A DNA stretch of 17,950 nucleotides from Chrysochromulina parva (taxonomy: Eukaryota; Haptophyta; Prymnesiales; Chrysochromulinaceae), in assembly GCA_002887195.1 (NCBI GenBank), contig PJAB01001038.1, positions 1-17,950 on the forward strand, read 5' to 3'. The position numbers were made by a program, and so were the translations under genes. Numbering within the stretch: the first letter of the stretch is position 1; every line of letters begins with the position of its first letter. The notes under the pieces were generated by a model, which did not search any database, was not told the origin of the DNA, and saw nothing but the letters and a program-made list of their open reading frames with translations. Shown one piece after another: positions 9,298 to 17,526 of this stretch.

Positions 9298-10914
9298 TTA
9301 AGCCTTCGTCGAGTTGCCGCCCTTCTCAAAGAGCGAGGGCAGCTCTTGCAGCGACACGAACGTGCCGGTGAACATTAAGAAGAGCCCTAGGATGATGAGT
9401 ACCGCCGACGGCGCGAGGCGTACGAGTGACCCAGGCCTGCCGGAGCCCACACGAGCCCAGAGGAGCCCGGGGATGATGAGGATGACCGAGGCGCCCACGA
9501 TGGCGCCCAATAATTGGAAGATGATGTCGAGCTTGATGTTGTTCAGCACCGCAAAGCCGGCCACGCCGAGCACCGCGGCGTTCCACAGCACCGCCTCAGT
9601 CAAAGCGAAGCAAAGCGAGAGCCCCCCAACGGGCGCGTTGCGCTCGAGCTCCTCCTCAGGCAGGCCGTTCTGAAGGTCGGCGGGCTTGCAGCAGCGGCGA
9701 ACCTTTTTCCAGACCTTGTAGAGCACCGTACGCGCGGGAAAGTGCTGTGCCGGGAACGCAGCGAGAGCAGTCAGGCACATGCATGCGCGCGCCACGTTCG
9801 CGGCCTGATCGCCCACCCCGAAGTTGTTCAGCACGTCTGGCTCGGTGGCCTGGCCGAAGCGCACCACGCCCGCGATGCCTGTGGGGAGAGGCGATCATGA
9901 GTGGCAAATGAGTGACCAAGAGTGGTAATCACATGCAATCATATACGGTCATATGCAACCCAAAGCAATCAGTGACCGTCAAAGGCACCCACCTATGGGC
10001 AGATAGAGGCAGAGGACCAAACCGACGGCGGCGACGGCGATCAATCTCCGACCCGAGATGCTGGTCTGCAGGCGGGCGGGCATGGCGTCAAAGACGGCGG
10101 GGCACTGGATGTGCATCTGCAGTGCGAAGGCGATGAGCGGCAGGGCCTTGAGGACCCGCAGCAGCCCGGCAATCGTGAGCGTCGGCCAGAGGGCCACCCC
10201 GCTCGACCCTTCGTCCCAACCGTGTGCGCCATGCTCGTCCACGCATGCATTTGGATTGCACGGGTTCTCGATCGCCTGGTACAGGAGAGTGCCGACGACA
10301 AAGAACACGGCGATTACGGAGGCGGCCGCAGAGTACTTGAGAGCCTCAATTGAGCGCAGGCACGACAGGCCAAAGCAGGGCAGCGCAGCGACGCACAACG
10401 CGATCAGCCGGAACTCCTTCCGGCTGATGTGGAAAGAGCTAAGACGCGCGTCGCTCGTGACCGAATCCGCCGCATCCTCGATGACCTCGATGTAGCCCAC
10501 GCACGCACCGAAACCGTTGCCCACGATCAGAACCTCCAGAAACGTCGAGCCTTTTGGCCCGAGCACCTCACGCACGAGGTCACCAAAGGAGCTGACCGAC
10601 GATGCTGCGAGTACTCTCGAGCGCGCAACCTGCATGCTGTGCATGATGATACAGAGAGAGAAGGTGCTCAGGCAGCCTATGAAGAGGGTGGTCGAAGCAG
10701 CCACCACCAGCCCCGCGGCGGAGAATGCAAATGGATACGCAAGCACACCAGCGCCGAGTGCTGCGTTGACGAACGAGAGTGACGCCGTGACAGCATCCCC
10801 GTCCACGCAGCTGCGCCGAGTGTCCTTGTTGGTGAGCGGGTTGCGCGGGTCCTCGGGCGTCACCGCGTTGATGGCTAGTAGCGCCTCGCGCGAATCGCCT
10901 CGTGTTGTAATCAT
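9298..10914 (-). CDS. SLC38-type (AAAP family) neutral amino acid transporter, two exons
   Basis: The inferred structure is exon 1 at 10914-9993 and exon 2 at 9878-9298, giving 500 aa with about 11 membrane segments. The first helix (ASLSFVNAALGAGVLAYPFAF, about residues 44-64) carries the unwound G-x-G-x-L motif of amino acid/auxin permeases. After the intron, GIAGVVRFGQATEPDVLNNFG matches the SLC38 segment in which a Gly-rich helix is followed by E-[PD]-[ED]-[VL]-L. A cytosolic basic and acidic loop (WKKVRRCCKPADLQNG...) precedes the last helices. The protein should import small neutral amino acids coupled to Na+ or H+ at the plasma or a vacuolar membrane. I chose the ATG at 10914, about 40 residues before the first helix. 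The frame remains open to an ATG at 11103, but that extension begins inside the dispersed repeat (11072-11102) and is Arg/Pro-rich, so it is probably 5' UTR. Confidence 0.87.
9879..9992 (-). other. Intron of the SLC38-like gene (114 nt)
   Basis: The donor is ATAG|GTGGGT and the acceptor TCCCCACAG|GCATCG. Joining gives LPIG followed by IAGVVRFGQ, which restores the transporter helix; reading through hits a stop four codons later. It contains TGATTGCATGTGATT (9927-9941), a 15-mer also present in both introns of the RING gene. Confidence 0.88.
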
Positions 10915-11529
10915 CAACCCACGTTTCCTCGAGTCGGGAGAGTTCGGCAAGTCCTGCTGCACAAAGCCGCTTCGCCTCGGCCGTGTCTCTCTCGCCACAC
11001 AAGCACACGGCCGCCGCGGCCGCGGCCAGGTTCCGAGTCGTTTCACAACCAGAGGTACGGTACAGTACCGGTAAAAAGACACCGGGGGAGCCGGGACACA
11101 CACACAGAGCTATCGGTACCTAGGTGTACCGCGCACGGGGCGCGGGCGCGCGCGACCCCGGTGTGCCTCGCGGCTAGTTCACACTCACTCCGTGAGTCCG
11201 TGTGGTGTTTTGTGTTGACTGTTGTGACGCACCTTAAGACCTTATACAGAATGGAGGCTATAACCCCACGCCCACTGCCCCCTGCGCGCCCTGCCTCGCT
11301 GTACCTGTGTCGCAGTGTGCACCAGTGCTCGACGCGTTTGCCGTTTCCCCACAATCAGAATCACTCAATCAGACACGCACTCACAACCGTCAAATCACAA
11401 ATGGAAATGCACGGGCGGTGCGGCGTGGCTGGCACGTGGCAGCCTGGCACAGACCACAGTGGCTTTCATTACTACTCTCTCGCTCTCTCTGTGTTCACAG
11501 TCACATTCCACAACCCTCTGCACCCCCTG
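10915..11529. other. Intergenic region upstream of the SLC38-like gene
   Basis: The 615 bases run from the chosen SLC38 start to the stop of the cytochrome b5 gene. They contain the second dispersed-repeat copy (11072-11102), flanked by GGTACGGTACAGTACC, and ACTCACTCCGTGAGT, a small hairpin near 11184. No gene is recognised. Confidence 0.45.
11072..11102 (-). repeat. Short dispersed repeat, copy 2 (inverted relative to copy 1)
   Basis: This is the reverse complement of the unit at 7178-7210, with one fewer C in the homopolymer. It lies just upstream of the SLC38-like gene; copy 1 lies upstream of the LRR gene start. On the transcribed strand of each gene the two copies are oppositely oriented. 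Confidence 0.75.
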
Positions 11530-12929
11530 CTACGACAGATCCGCCGCAGCCGCGCCTTCCGTCGCCGGCGCAGTGGGACCTGTGTTCGCCTCCGGCCGCT
11601 CCCACTGCGTCGCGTTGCTGGCGAGGTGGACGAAAAAGATTTCACGCGGCTCAGAGGTAGAGAGACATGCTCCCCAGCCTTCTGGCAGGCCCATGGACGC
11701 CGCCGCGATCTGAGCCTCGCCCGCGTAGATCGCCTAGCAGGGACAGGGGCGGCGCGCTCACAGCTGGTCAGGGAGGGAGGGAGGCGCGTACACGCGCGCC
11801 ATGCAGCGCCAGAGTTGTGAATGTGAATAGGGGTGCGCACGTGCTTGCCACGCTTGGGCAGCCTCAAGGGCAGGTGACCATTCACATTCACACCTGGCGT
11901 TTCGCCTGAAACTCCGCGTCGCCAGCGGCAGTGTACTTGGGCTCTTCGAGGATCGCCTCGCCGTTTTCGTCCGTCTTGAGAAGCCCGAGCAGCACCTGCA
12001 GCTCCTCGACCGCCATCGGGCGTCGTCCCGGGCGGTCCGCCTCAGAGGAGGATGCTTCTGCATGCGGACCGCCCGACAGCCGCAGCTCGGGGAGGTACTT
12101 GCTGTGGATGGCCACGTTGGGATCATCATCACCTCGCGACGCAGACCCATCCTCGTAGTACCTGCAGCGTGAATGTGAATAGGGGTGCCAGCGGTCAGTC
12201 CTCGTTGCGCACCGCACGTGGCGCGCGGCATGTGCTGCCATCGATGCAGTTGGGGGTCGATGTGGCCGAGATGCTGGGCCGTACAAAAAAGGCGTTTCGG
12301 GCTGGTCGATTTTGAGAGTGCCGTAAGCCACGCCACGTTCGGCATCGTTCGCGGCGAGGTTCTTCTCGTCCCACACTATGCGCGCTTTGGGCGAAGCACT
12401 GGCTGCGGCGGTCGGCTCTGCAGGCGGTGGCGACGGCGGCGACGGCGGCGGCGACGACGCCGGCTCGGTTGCTTCCTCCTCCGAGTCATCTTGCTTTGCG
12501 GCGACGATGCCGATGAAGCAGGCCTCCAGCAGCGCCTCTACGTTCACCCAGGCGTGATACCTGCAGCGCGAGAGCAGGCTCAGTGCCATGCAAGATGACC
12601 GCAGCGAATGCGAGGGCGACTCACTTATCAAACAGCACGGTGCCATCGTTGCCCGCAGTCTTCATGAGAATGTCGATGCCGCCGGGGTGGTATTTCATGT
12701 ATGGCGTGAGGTTGTACACCTTACCGCGAATCACCGACCAAAAGTCCTCGGGGCCGTCGTGCTTCCGGATCTCTGCGATCGGCCACACCTTCCAGCTGCC
12801 CTCGTCCTCCGGGTCAGCCTTTCCCACTCCTCCACTCAGGTCAGCATCCTTGGAAAACTTCATCCAATGAGGAAGGCTGAATCCGGGCTCAAGCTGCACC
12901 TTGCGCTTGGCTGGAGCGTCGCCCAACAT
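11530..12929 (-). CDS. Cytochrome b5 - protein phosphatase inhibitor-2 (PP1 inhibitor) - WW domain fusion, four exons
   Basis: The inferred exons are 12929-12625, 12560-12285, 12161-11894 and 11733-11530, giving 350 aa. Residues 10-124 form a heme-binding cytochrome b5 domain: KVQLEPGFSLPHWMKF and YMKYHPGG (axial H81), then YHAWVN (second axial H104), the 23-residue spacing and lead-in being those of NCB5OR/CYB5R4. Residues 125-160 are an acidic, proline-rich linker. Residues 162-295 match inhibitor-2 (PPP1R2/Glc8): RIVW (162-165) is a canonical RVxF PP1-docking motif inside WDEKN; YGTLKIDQPETPF (181-193) matches YGLMKIDEPSTPY, with T191 equivalent to the GSK3 site Thr72; LEEPKY, then EFQAKRQAIYAGEAQIAAA, matches the KRKLHYNEG helix, with the Tyr kept and the His lost. 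Residues 298-332 (GLPEGW...TQWERPE; W303, W327) form a WW domain with slightly long Trp spacing. It probably regulates PP1. The N-terminal SILK motif and any reductase domain are absent. Confidence 0.82.
11734..11893 (-). other. Intron 3 of the fusion gene (160 nt) with an inverted repeat overlapping its donor
   Basis: The donor is CGCCAG|GTGTGA and the acceptor CCCTGCTAG|GCGATC. Splicing joins AKRQ to AIYAGEAQ in phase 0 and brings in the WW exon; reading through stops one codon later. The 5' part is an inverted repeat (11807-11899 on +). Confidence 0.8.
11807..11899. mobile_element. Candidate introner/MITE-like inverted-repeat element overlapping a splice donor
   Basis: The arms CGCCAG(AGT)TGTGAATGTGAAT (11807-11828) and ATTCACATTCACACCTGGCG (11880-11899) are complementary over about 19 bases apart from a short bulge. 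They enclose 51 nt. The distal arm overlaps the last coding bases and the GTGTGA donor of intron 3. The element has no coding capacity. One arm plus its inner flank is repeated at 12169-12188, inside intron 2. Confidence 0.5.
12162..12284 (-). other. Intron 2 of the fusion gene (123 nt, in frame, no stop)
   Basis: The donor is TTTTT|GTACGG and the acceptor ACGCTGCAG|GTACTACG. Splicing gives TPFLYYEDG, matching the TPYHSMMGDDED layout of inhibitor-2. The length is 41 codons and the frame stays open if retained, so an insertion isoform is possible. The 20-mer GCACCCCTATTCACATTCAC lies 6 nt before the acceptor and recurs in intron 3. Confidence 0.8.
12169..12188 (+). repeat. Second copy of the 20-bp intron motif (first copy 11817-11836)
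   Basis: GTGAATGTGAATAGGGGTGC occurs identically at 11817-11836 and 12169-12188, in the same orientation. Both copies are inside introns of the same gene, and the second lies next to the acceptor. Confidence 0.9.
12561..12624 (-). other. Intron 1 of the cytochrome b5/inhibitor-2/WW gene (64 nt)
   Basis: The donor GATAA|GTGAGT and acceptor GCGCTGCAG|GTATCACG join to give LFDK-YHAWVN, restoring the second heme-ligand segment. Confidence 0.9.
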
Positions 12930-13010
12930 CGAACACTCCTAAAACCGTGTCAGTCTTATGAATTCGTTATAAATAGTTTTTGAAGAATCTCGGACATTAA
13001 AAACGGGACG

Positions 13011-15972
13011 TCACTCGAAGACCTCGCAGACCCACACGATGTTCGTGCGGCAGATGGGGCAAACGCCATGGGTGCGCACGAGCTCCGCGCAGCTCGCGCA
13101 CACGCACCGGTGGCCGCAGGGAACGAGCACGTGCGAGTTGCGACGGTCGAGGCAGACAACGCACTCACCCACACGCCGCCCCTCGGCCGAGGGCGGCCGC
13201 GGCGGAGCGAACGCCGCCGCCCCGACGGCCGCCCTCTGCACGCGAGACATCTCGGCCGCCGCGGTCGCCGCCTCGGCGGCCATCATCTGCGCGACCGTCT
13301 CCTCATCGGTCGCCGATGTGACCTCGTCGGTGGCAAGGCCCGACTCGACCGCTTCTTCGTCCCCCGCCGCCGCCGCGGTGGCCTCCTCGGCCGCCGCCTC
13401 CTCGGCCGCTGCCTCGGCCGCCGCTGCCTCGGCCGCCGCCGCCGCCGCTTCCTCTTGCTCCAACTGGTGCAGACGCTCCTGCGCCGCTCGAACGCGCGCC
13501 TCGGCGCCGTGACCCTGATGAGGGAGGCAATCACATGCAATCAGAGGAGGCGCGCCATCTCGGCACCTGATGAGGGAGGCAATCACATGAAATCACATGC
13601 AATCAGAGGAGGCGCCATCTCGGCACCTGGAGCACGCGCGCCGCCGCCTGGCTGGCCGCTATGGCCGCGCGCAGCGGGCCCACCCCATCCGTGTGAACGA
13701 GCTCCTGCAGCTGCAACGCCGCCTTGAGGGCCTCGTGCGCCTCTAGACGAGCATTCTGGTGAGCACGCCGGAGCTCCTCGCGAGCTGCCTCGTGCTGCCG
13801 CCGCCGCTGGCGCGCCGCCTTGCGCACGCGCTCGCGCAGCTTGTCGCGCAGCAGCCGCGCGTCGTTAAAGAGTTCGGGAGAGGCCACGTGGCCATGAGCG
13901 GCGATCTCCCGACGGAGGTGCGTGAGGTTACCCGAGGCGATGGCCACGCGCAGTGCCGCGTCCGCCGCGTACTGTTGCGCGGCGCTCTCAGCCGCCGCCG
14001 CCTCGGCCGCCTCACGCTCCTGTTCCGTTGACTCGAGGCTTTCCAGACGGGCGGCGCGTGGACTCTGTGGCGGCGCGCCGCAGGGGCACGTCACCTCCCC
14101 TACATCCGAGCTGCCGCCCGCGCCGCCGCCCCCGACCGTCGTCACGGCGAGCGGGGCTGGGCATGCGGCGCCCGACGGAGCGCTGGCGCCGGTAGCGGCG
14201 CCCGCAACGGCTGAGGCAATCACCCAGGGAGCGGCAGTTCCCGGCGCGTGCGCCGCCGACGCAACGCCAGGAGCAAGAGTACTACCAGCGGCGCCGGTCG
14301 ACTGGGCGTTGTATTGGGCGACGGTCGTCGGCACCACGGCAGTTTCCGAGTCCGACTCCCAGTCGTCGTCGGAGGCTTGGGTTTCGTCATCGGAGTCCTC
14401 GGCGCTGTCCAGCCCGACGCCCGACGCCTCGTCCTCCGAGTTGTCTTCTGAGTCCGGGGAGCCGACTACATTCGCAATTACATTCGCATCCGCGTCCGTA
14501 CGCTCGTCCTCGTCGACGTCCTCGTCGTTCCGCGCGCCCGGTGACGCGTTGTACTGGGCGCCATCTGACACGGCGACGCGTTGTGCCGGTGACGCGTAGT
14601 ACTGGGCACTATCTGACACGTCGGCGCGTTGTGCCGGGCTTCTCGCTGTCGCGCGCGCGTCGGCGTCGGGAACGCGGGCCAGCGCGTCCGGCGCACCCTC
14701 GACCACCAAGGCAAAGCTGCCCGGGGGCGGCTGCCACACCGGGGCGGCGTCGCCGCTGCGCCGCTCGCCGCTCCGCCGCTCGCCGCTGCGCCTCTCGGCA
14801 CTTCGCCGCTCGCCGGCGCTGCGCCGCTCGCCGCTCCGCTGCTCGCCGCCGCTGCGCTCATTGTCGCTCGCCCGTTCCACAGCCGCCGAGCTCGCTGAGC
14901 ATCGGAGCGTCGCAAGCCGTGTGGCGAGGGGCGTAAAGGCGGCGGCGCTCGAACTGGTCTCAGCAGCAGTGCCGACTGTGGCGGCGGCGGCGGAGGTCGA
15001 GCTCTCCACAACGTCCGAGCCTGCGGACGAGGAGCCGTCGTGCGCAAACGGGCGCACGATCTCCTCAAGGAGATCCATCAGCCCGCTATCGCCGCATGCA
15101 TCCGCTGCCGAGGCGACGGCGAGGCCGCTGCGCGTCATGAAGCCACCCGGCTCACAGACCGTCGCGCCGGCACGGAGGAGCAGCCGCGGGATGGCGAGCT
15201 GCCGGCGCGCCTCGAGCGCCTCAGGGGCGCCGGTCGTGCACGCGGCGATCAGGGGCGTCGTGCCGCCGTCGGCCGCGAGGTCAGGGTCGGCGCCGTGAAC
15301 GCAGAGCAGCGCGACGACGGCGGCATGGCCTTGCAGCGAGGCGATGAGAAGCGGCGAGGCGCCCGCGGCGGTGCACACGTTGATACCGGCCTTGGCGCCG
15401 AGGAGCACCTCGGCGATCTTGGCTTGGCCCTTTTGGCACGCCACGTACAATGGCGTCGCACCCGTCGACTTGGGCGCGTCGACAACCTGCGCCTGGAGGC
15501 AGCGGGCGAGCAAGCGCTCGACCACGGCGAGGTGCCCATTCTGGCACGCGACGTAGAGGGGCGTGGCGCCGCTCGCGTCGCCGATGGACACATCCGCCTG
15601 GGCCTCCAGGAGCACATCAATCACCTCCACATCGCCGCGCTCGCATGCGATGAAGAGGCTCGTGGCGCCCGAAGAGATGCGTGCGTTCACGTCCGCCTTG
15701 TGAGTGAGCGCAAGCAGGCTGACAATGGGTCGGAAGCCCATGGCGGACGCGAGGTAGAGCGGCGAGCCCCCGCTCGCGAGGCTCGCATGCACCAGGCTAC
15801 GGTTGGCAGCCGCGATCAGCTTGACCACCTCGAGCGCCCCACTTTGCACGGCCGTGAACATGTGCGGTGCTCCAGGCGTGACGGTGCGTAGCAGCTTCTT
15901 GACCTGGTGCGCGTCGCCCGAGGCGCACACGCGGAGGAGCTTAATGTCCGCGACGGGGCTGCGAGCTTCCAT
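13011..15972 (-). CDS. Ankyrin-repeat RING-finger protein, putative E3 ubiquitin ligase, two exons
   Basis: The inferred exons are 15972-13627 and 13514-13011, giving 949 aa. Residues 8-305 hold about eight ankyrin repeats; the clearest are GATPLYVACQNGHLAVVERLL, GATPLYVACQKGQAKIAEVLL and GASPLLIASLQGHAAVVALL. Residues 310-630 are low-complexity: an RSGER-type repeat (about 370-407), a twice-repeated SPAQR-VSD-AQY unit, and an acidic Asp/Glu/Ser stretch. Two basic coiled-coil helices (about 640-780 and 785-830, the latter Ala/Glu-rich) follow. The C-terminal C3HC4 RING uses C900, C903, C915, H917, C921, C924, C934 and C937 (CVVCL...CGHRCVCASC...CPIC), ending eleven residues before the stop. 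Such proteins transfer ubiquitin to targets bound by the ankyrin part; the substrate is unknown. Exon 1 read through stops at 13603 before the RING. The start is 77 bp from the divergent PARP-finger gene. Confidence 0.9.
13515..13626 (-). other. Two back-to-back copies of one intron in the ankyrin-RING gene (60 + 52 nt)
   Basis: On the reverse strand exon 1 ends CTCCAG, then comes copy A (13626-13567) and directly copy B (13566-13515), then exon 2 GGTCACGGC. Each copy starts GTGCCGAGATGG and ends CCTCCCTCATCAG, so each is a complete GT-AG intron. They share 50 identical bases and differ by a 10-nt duplication (CATGTGATT-type) in A and two extra bases in B. Removing all 112 nt joins RVLQ to GHGAEARV in frame. 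Confidence 0.88.
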
Positions 15973-16049
15973 CGGGGTGGAAGGGAAGTTTTTGGAACCT
16001 CCATGGACTATGAAGCGTATGCCATCATCATGAACTAAACTTCACGAAA
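15973..16049. promoter_or_regulatory. 77-bp divergent promoter region
   Basis: Only 77 bases separate the ATG of the ankyrin-RING gene (-) from the first ATG of the PARP-finger gene (+). If the PARP-finger gene starts at 16134 instead, the gap is 161 bases. Both genes must share this core region; no clear motif is seen. Confidence 0.5.
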
Positions 16050-17057
16050 ATGTTCAACTTGTTTAGGCTTGACTTTCCCGCCTCGCTGCGGCCGCCTCCC
16101 TGCGCTGTGACTGAGTCCCGTGACGGACGGCCGATGTACTGCGTCGAATACGCCAAGTCCAACCGCGCGGCCTGCAAGGGCTGCAAGGCTAAGATCGACA
16201 AGGACGTGCTCCGCATCGGCATCAACACACCCGGGCCTGGCGATTATCTGATGACAGCATGGCGTCACCTCGAGTGCGTCAAGAAGCCCAAACCCGGCAA
16301 GGGACTCGACTCTCTCGACGAACTATCTGGTCTGACGGGCCTTTCGGCCGATGATCAAGCCAAGGTGGCAACCTGGTTTGCGCAAGGAGCAGCGCCAGCC
16401 GTCAAGCCCCCAGGCGGCGGGAAGAAGCGTGCCGCTGAAGATGATCCGGCCGTGTCCCCGCTCAGCGACCCCAAGAAGATGAAGATCGGCGAGCTCAAGG
16501 AGGCCCTCGCGGCCGCCGGCCTGCCGACCACTGGTAAGAAGGGCGACCTCGTCAAGGCGCTTGAGCCGGTGTTCCTCCGCCAGGAGGTCGAGAAGGCTTA
16601 CGCGTCGCTCTCGGGCGACAAGCTCAAGGTTATGCTCGAGCTCAACGGCCAGAAAAAGTCGGGCAACAAGGACGAGCTCGTCGAGCGCTGCGTCGACGGC
16701 AAGCTCTACGGTGCGCTCCCGCGCTGCCCCGAGTGCGGCAGCGGCATCCTCCGAGTGGCATACCTTTCCAGGTATGGGCATGCCGGCCAAGGACGCTTTT
16801 CATGCCCCGGGTACTTCGATGACGACGCGTTCGTGCGCTGCAGCTACAGCGCCACACAGGCCGAGCGCGCGCCGTGGCAGGAGGTTACGGATGCCGCCTC
16901 GAGCAGCACCTCGACGGCCAGCGCGCCCGCGCCCAAGGCGGCTGCCAAATCGGCGTCGAAGGCGACGGCGACACCGGCCGCTGCAGCGGTGCCGGTGCCG
17001 GTGGCAGCGGCCAAGGCGGAGTTGCCCGCAGCACGGATGCCAGGCTTGGATGAGTGA
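16050..17057 (+). CDS. PARP1-like zinc-finger protein (zf-PARP + PADR1/Zn3), without catalytic domain
   Basis: The 335-aa product starts with a PARP-type zinc finger: YCVEYAKSNRAACKGCKAKI (30-49) and later WRHLECV, with ligands C42, C45, H73 and C76. In PARP1 this finger binds DNA strand breaks. A basic linker (KKRAAEDD, PKKMK) could be a nuclear localisation signal. A SAP-like helix pair follows (KIGELKEALAAAGLP...KGDLVKAL, about 145-171). The next part is PADR1/Zn3: LKVMLELNGQKKSGNKDELVERCVDGKLYGALPRCPECG, with zinc ligands C226, C229, C252 and C264, close to PARP1 LKELLIFNKQ...ADGMVFGAL. The tail is Ala/Lys/Pro-rich and ends at a stop. There is no WGR, helical or ADP-ribosyl transferase domain, here or in the following 900 bases. 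The ATG at 16134 (MYCVEYAKS) is an equally good start, since residues 1-28 show no motif. Confidence 0.88.
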   Translation: MFNLFRLDFPASLRPPPCAVTESRDGRPMYCVEYAKSNRAACKGCKAKIDKDVLRIGINTPGPGDYLMTAWRHLECVKKPKPGKGLDSLDELSGLTGLSADDQAKVATWFAQGAAPAVKPPGGGKKRAAEDDPAVSPLSDPKKMKIGELKEALAAAGLPTTGKKGDLVKALEPVFLRQEVEKAYASLSGDKLKVMLELNGQKKSGNKDELVERCVDGKLYGALPRCPECGSGILRVAYLSRYGHAGQGRFSCPGYFDDDAFVRCSYSATQAERAPWQEVTDAASSSTSTASAPAPKAAAKSASKATATPAAAAVPVPVAAAKAELPAARMPGLDE

Positions 17058-17526
17058 TGGCTGCGACAGATGGACAGCGCTTCACGTGAGCTCTGGAGGC
17101 ACCCATGACGAGATTCGAGGTGGTGATCTTCACGTGGCATTACGGCACGCACAAAACGAGTGGTGCGCGGACGGCCAAGGGGTTTCTGCGGGCTGTGCCT
17201 TGCGTTTGTGTCCTGTCCCGATCCTTCACCGCAAGGGAATCCCGACTTCCCGATAGATTCTCACACGCATCTACTTCAGAAGCCAGCATCGTCCCCCACC
17301 CGCCACGTTTTTTGCAGGGGGAAATCGTCTCTCGCGATGGGGTCCACACTGGTTCCTGGCGTCTCGCCTGGGTCCTCGGCTGCCCCTGGTCTCGGCGCCT
17401 GTCGTCGCGAAGCCTGACGACGACCAGCTTTCAGATCTAGCCAGCGTGCAGATCCGCTCGCATCCACGTCTCGCGGAGATCCGCTCGCGCAGTCGTGCGG
17501 CCACCGTAACCTGAATCACTCCAGGA
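17058..17526. other. Region downstream of the PARP-finger gene, nothing recognised
   Basis: A 111-aa open frame from 17105 (+) has no recognisable motif and is not supported as a gene. No WGR or catalytic PARP segment could be found in any frame. Confidence 0.4.

Noticed and set aside
10915..11103. 63-residue N-terminal extension of the SLC38-like protein from an ATG at 11103
   Set aside because: The extension starts inside a dispersed repeat and is low-complexity; the ATG at 10914 gives a usual N-terminus. It cannot be excluded without a transcript.
6970..11120. Many GGTACC/GTACGG sequences in the noncoding gaps as a regulatory code
   Set aside because: The count is not clearly above chance for a short palindromic core; only the longer 32-bp repeat was kept.
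11161..11820. 219-aa forward open frame
   Set aside because: It overlaps the WW exon and intron 3 on the opposite strand, has Arg-rich shadow composition and no family motif.
13068..15891. Long forward-strand open frames opposite the ankyrin-RING gene
   Set aside because: They are antisense shadows caused by high GC; the reverse strand carries clear ankyrin and RING motifs.
17058..17520. Missing PARP WGR or catalytic domain downstream of the zinc-finger gene
   Set aside because: No frame shows WGR or the H-Y-E catalytic pattern, and the finger protein has its own stop.
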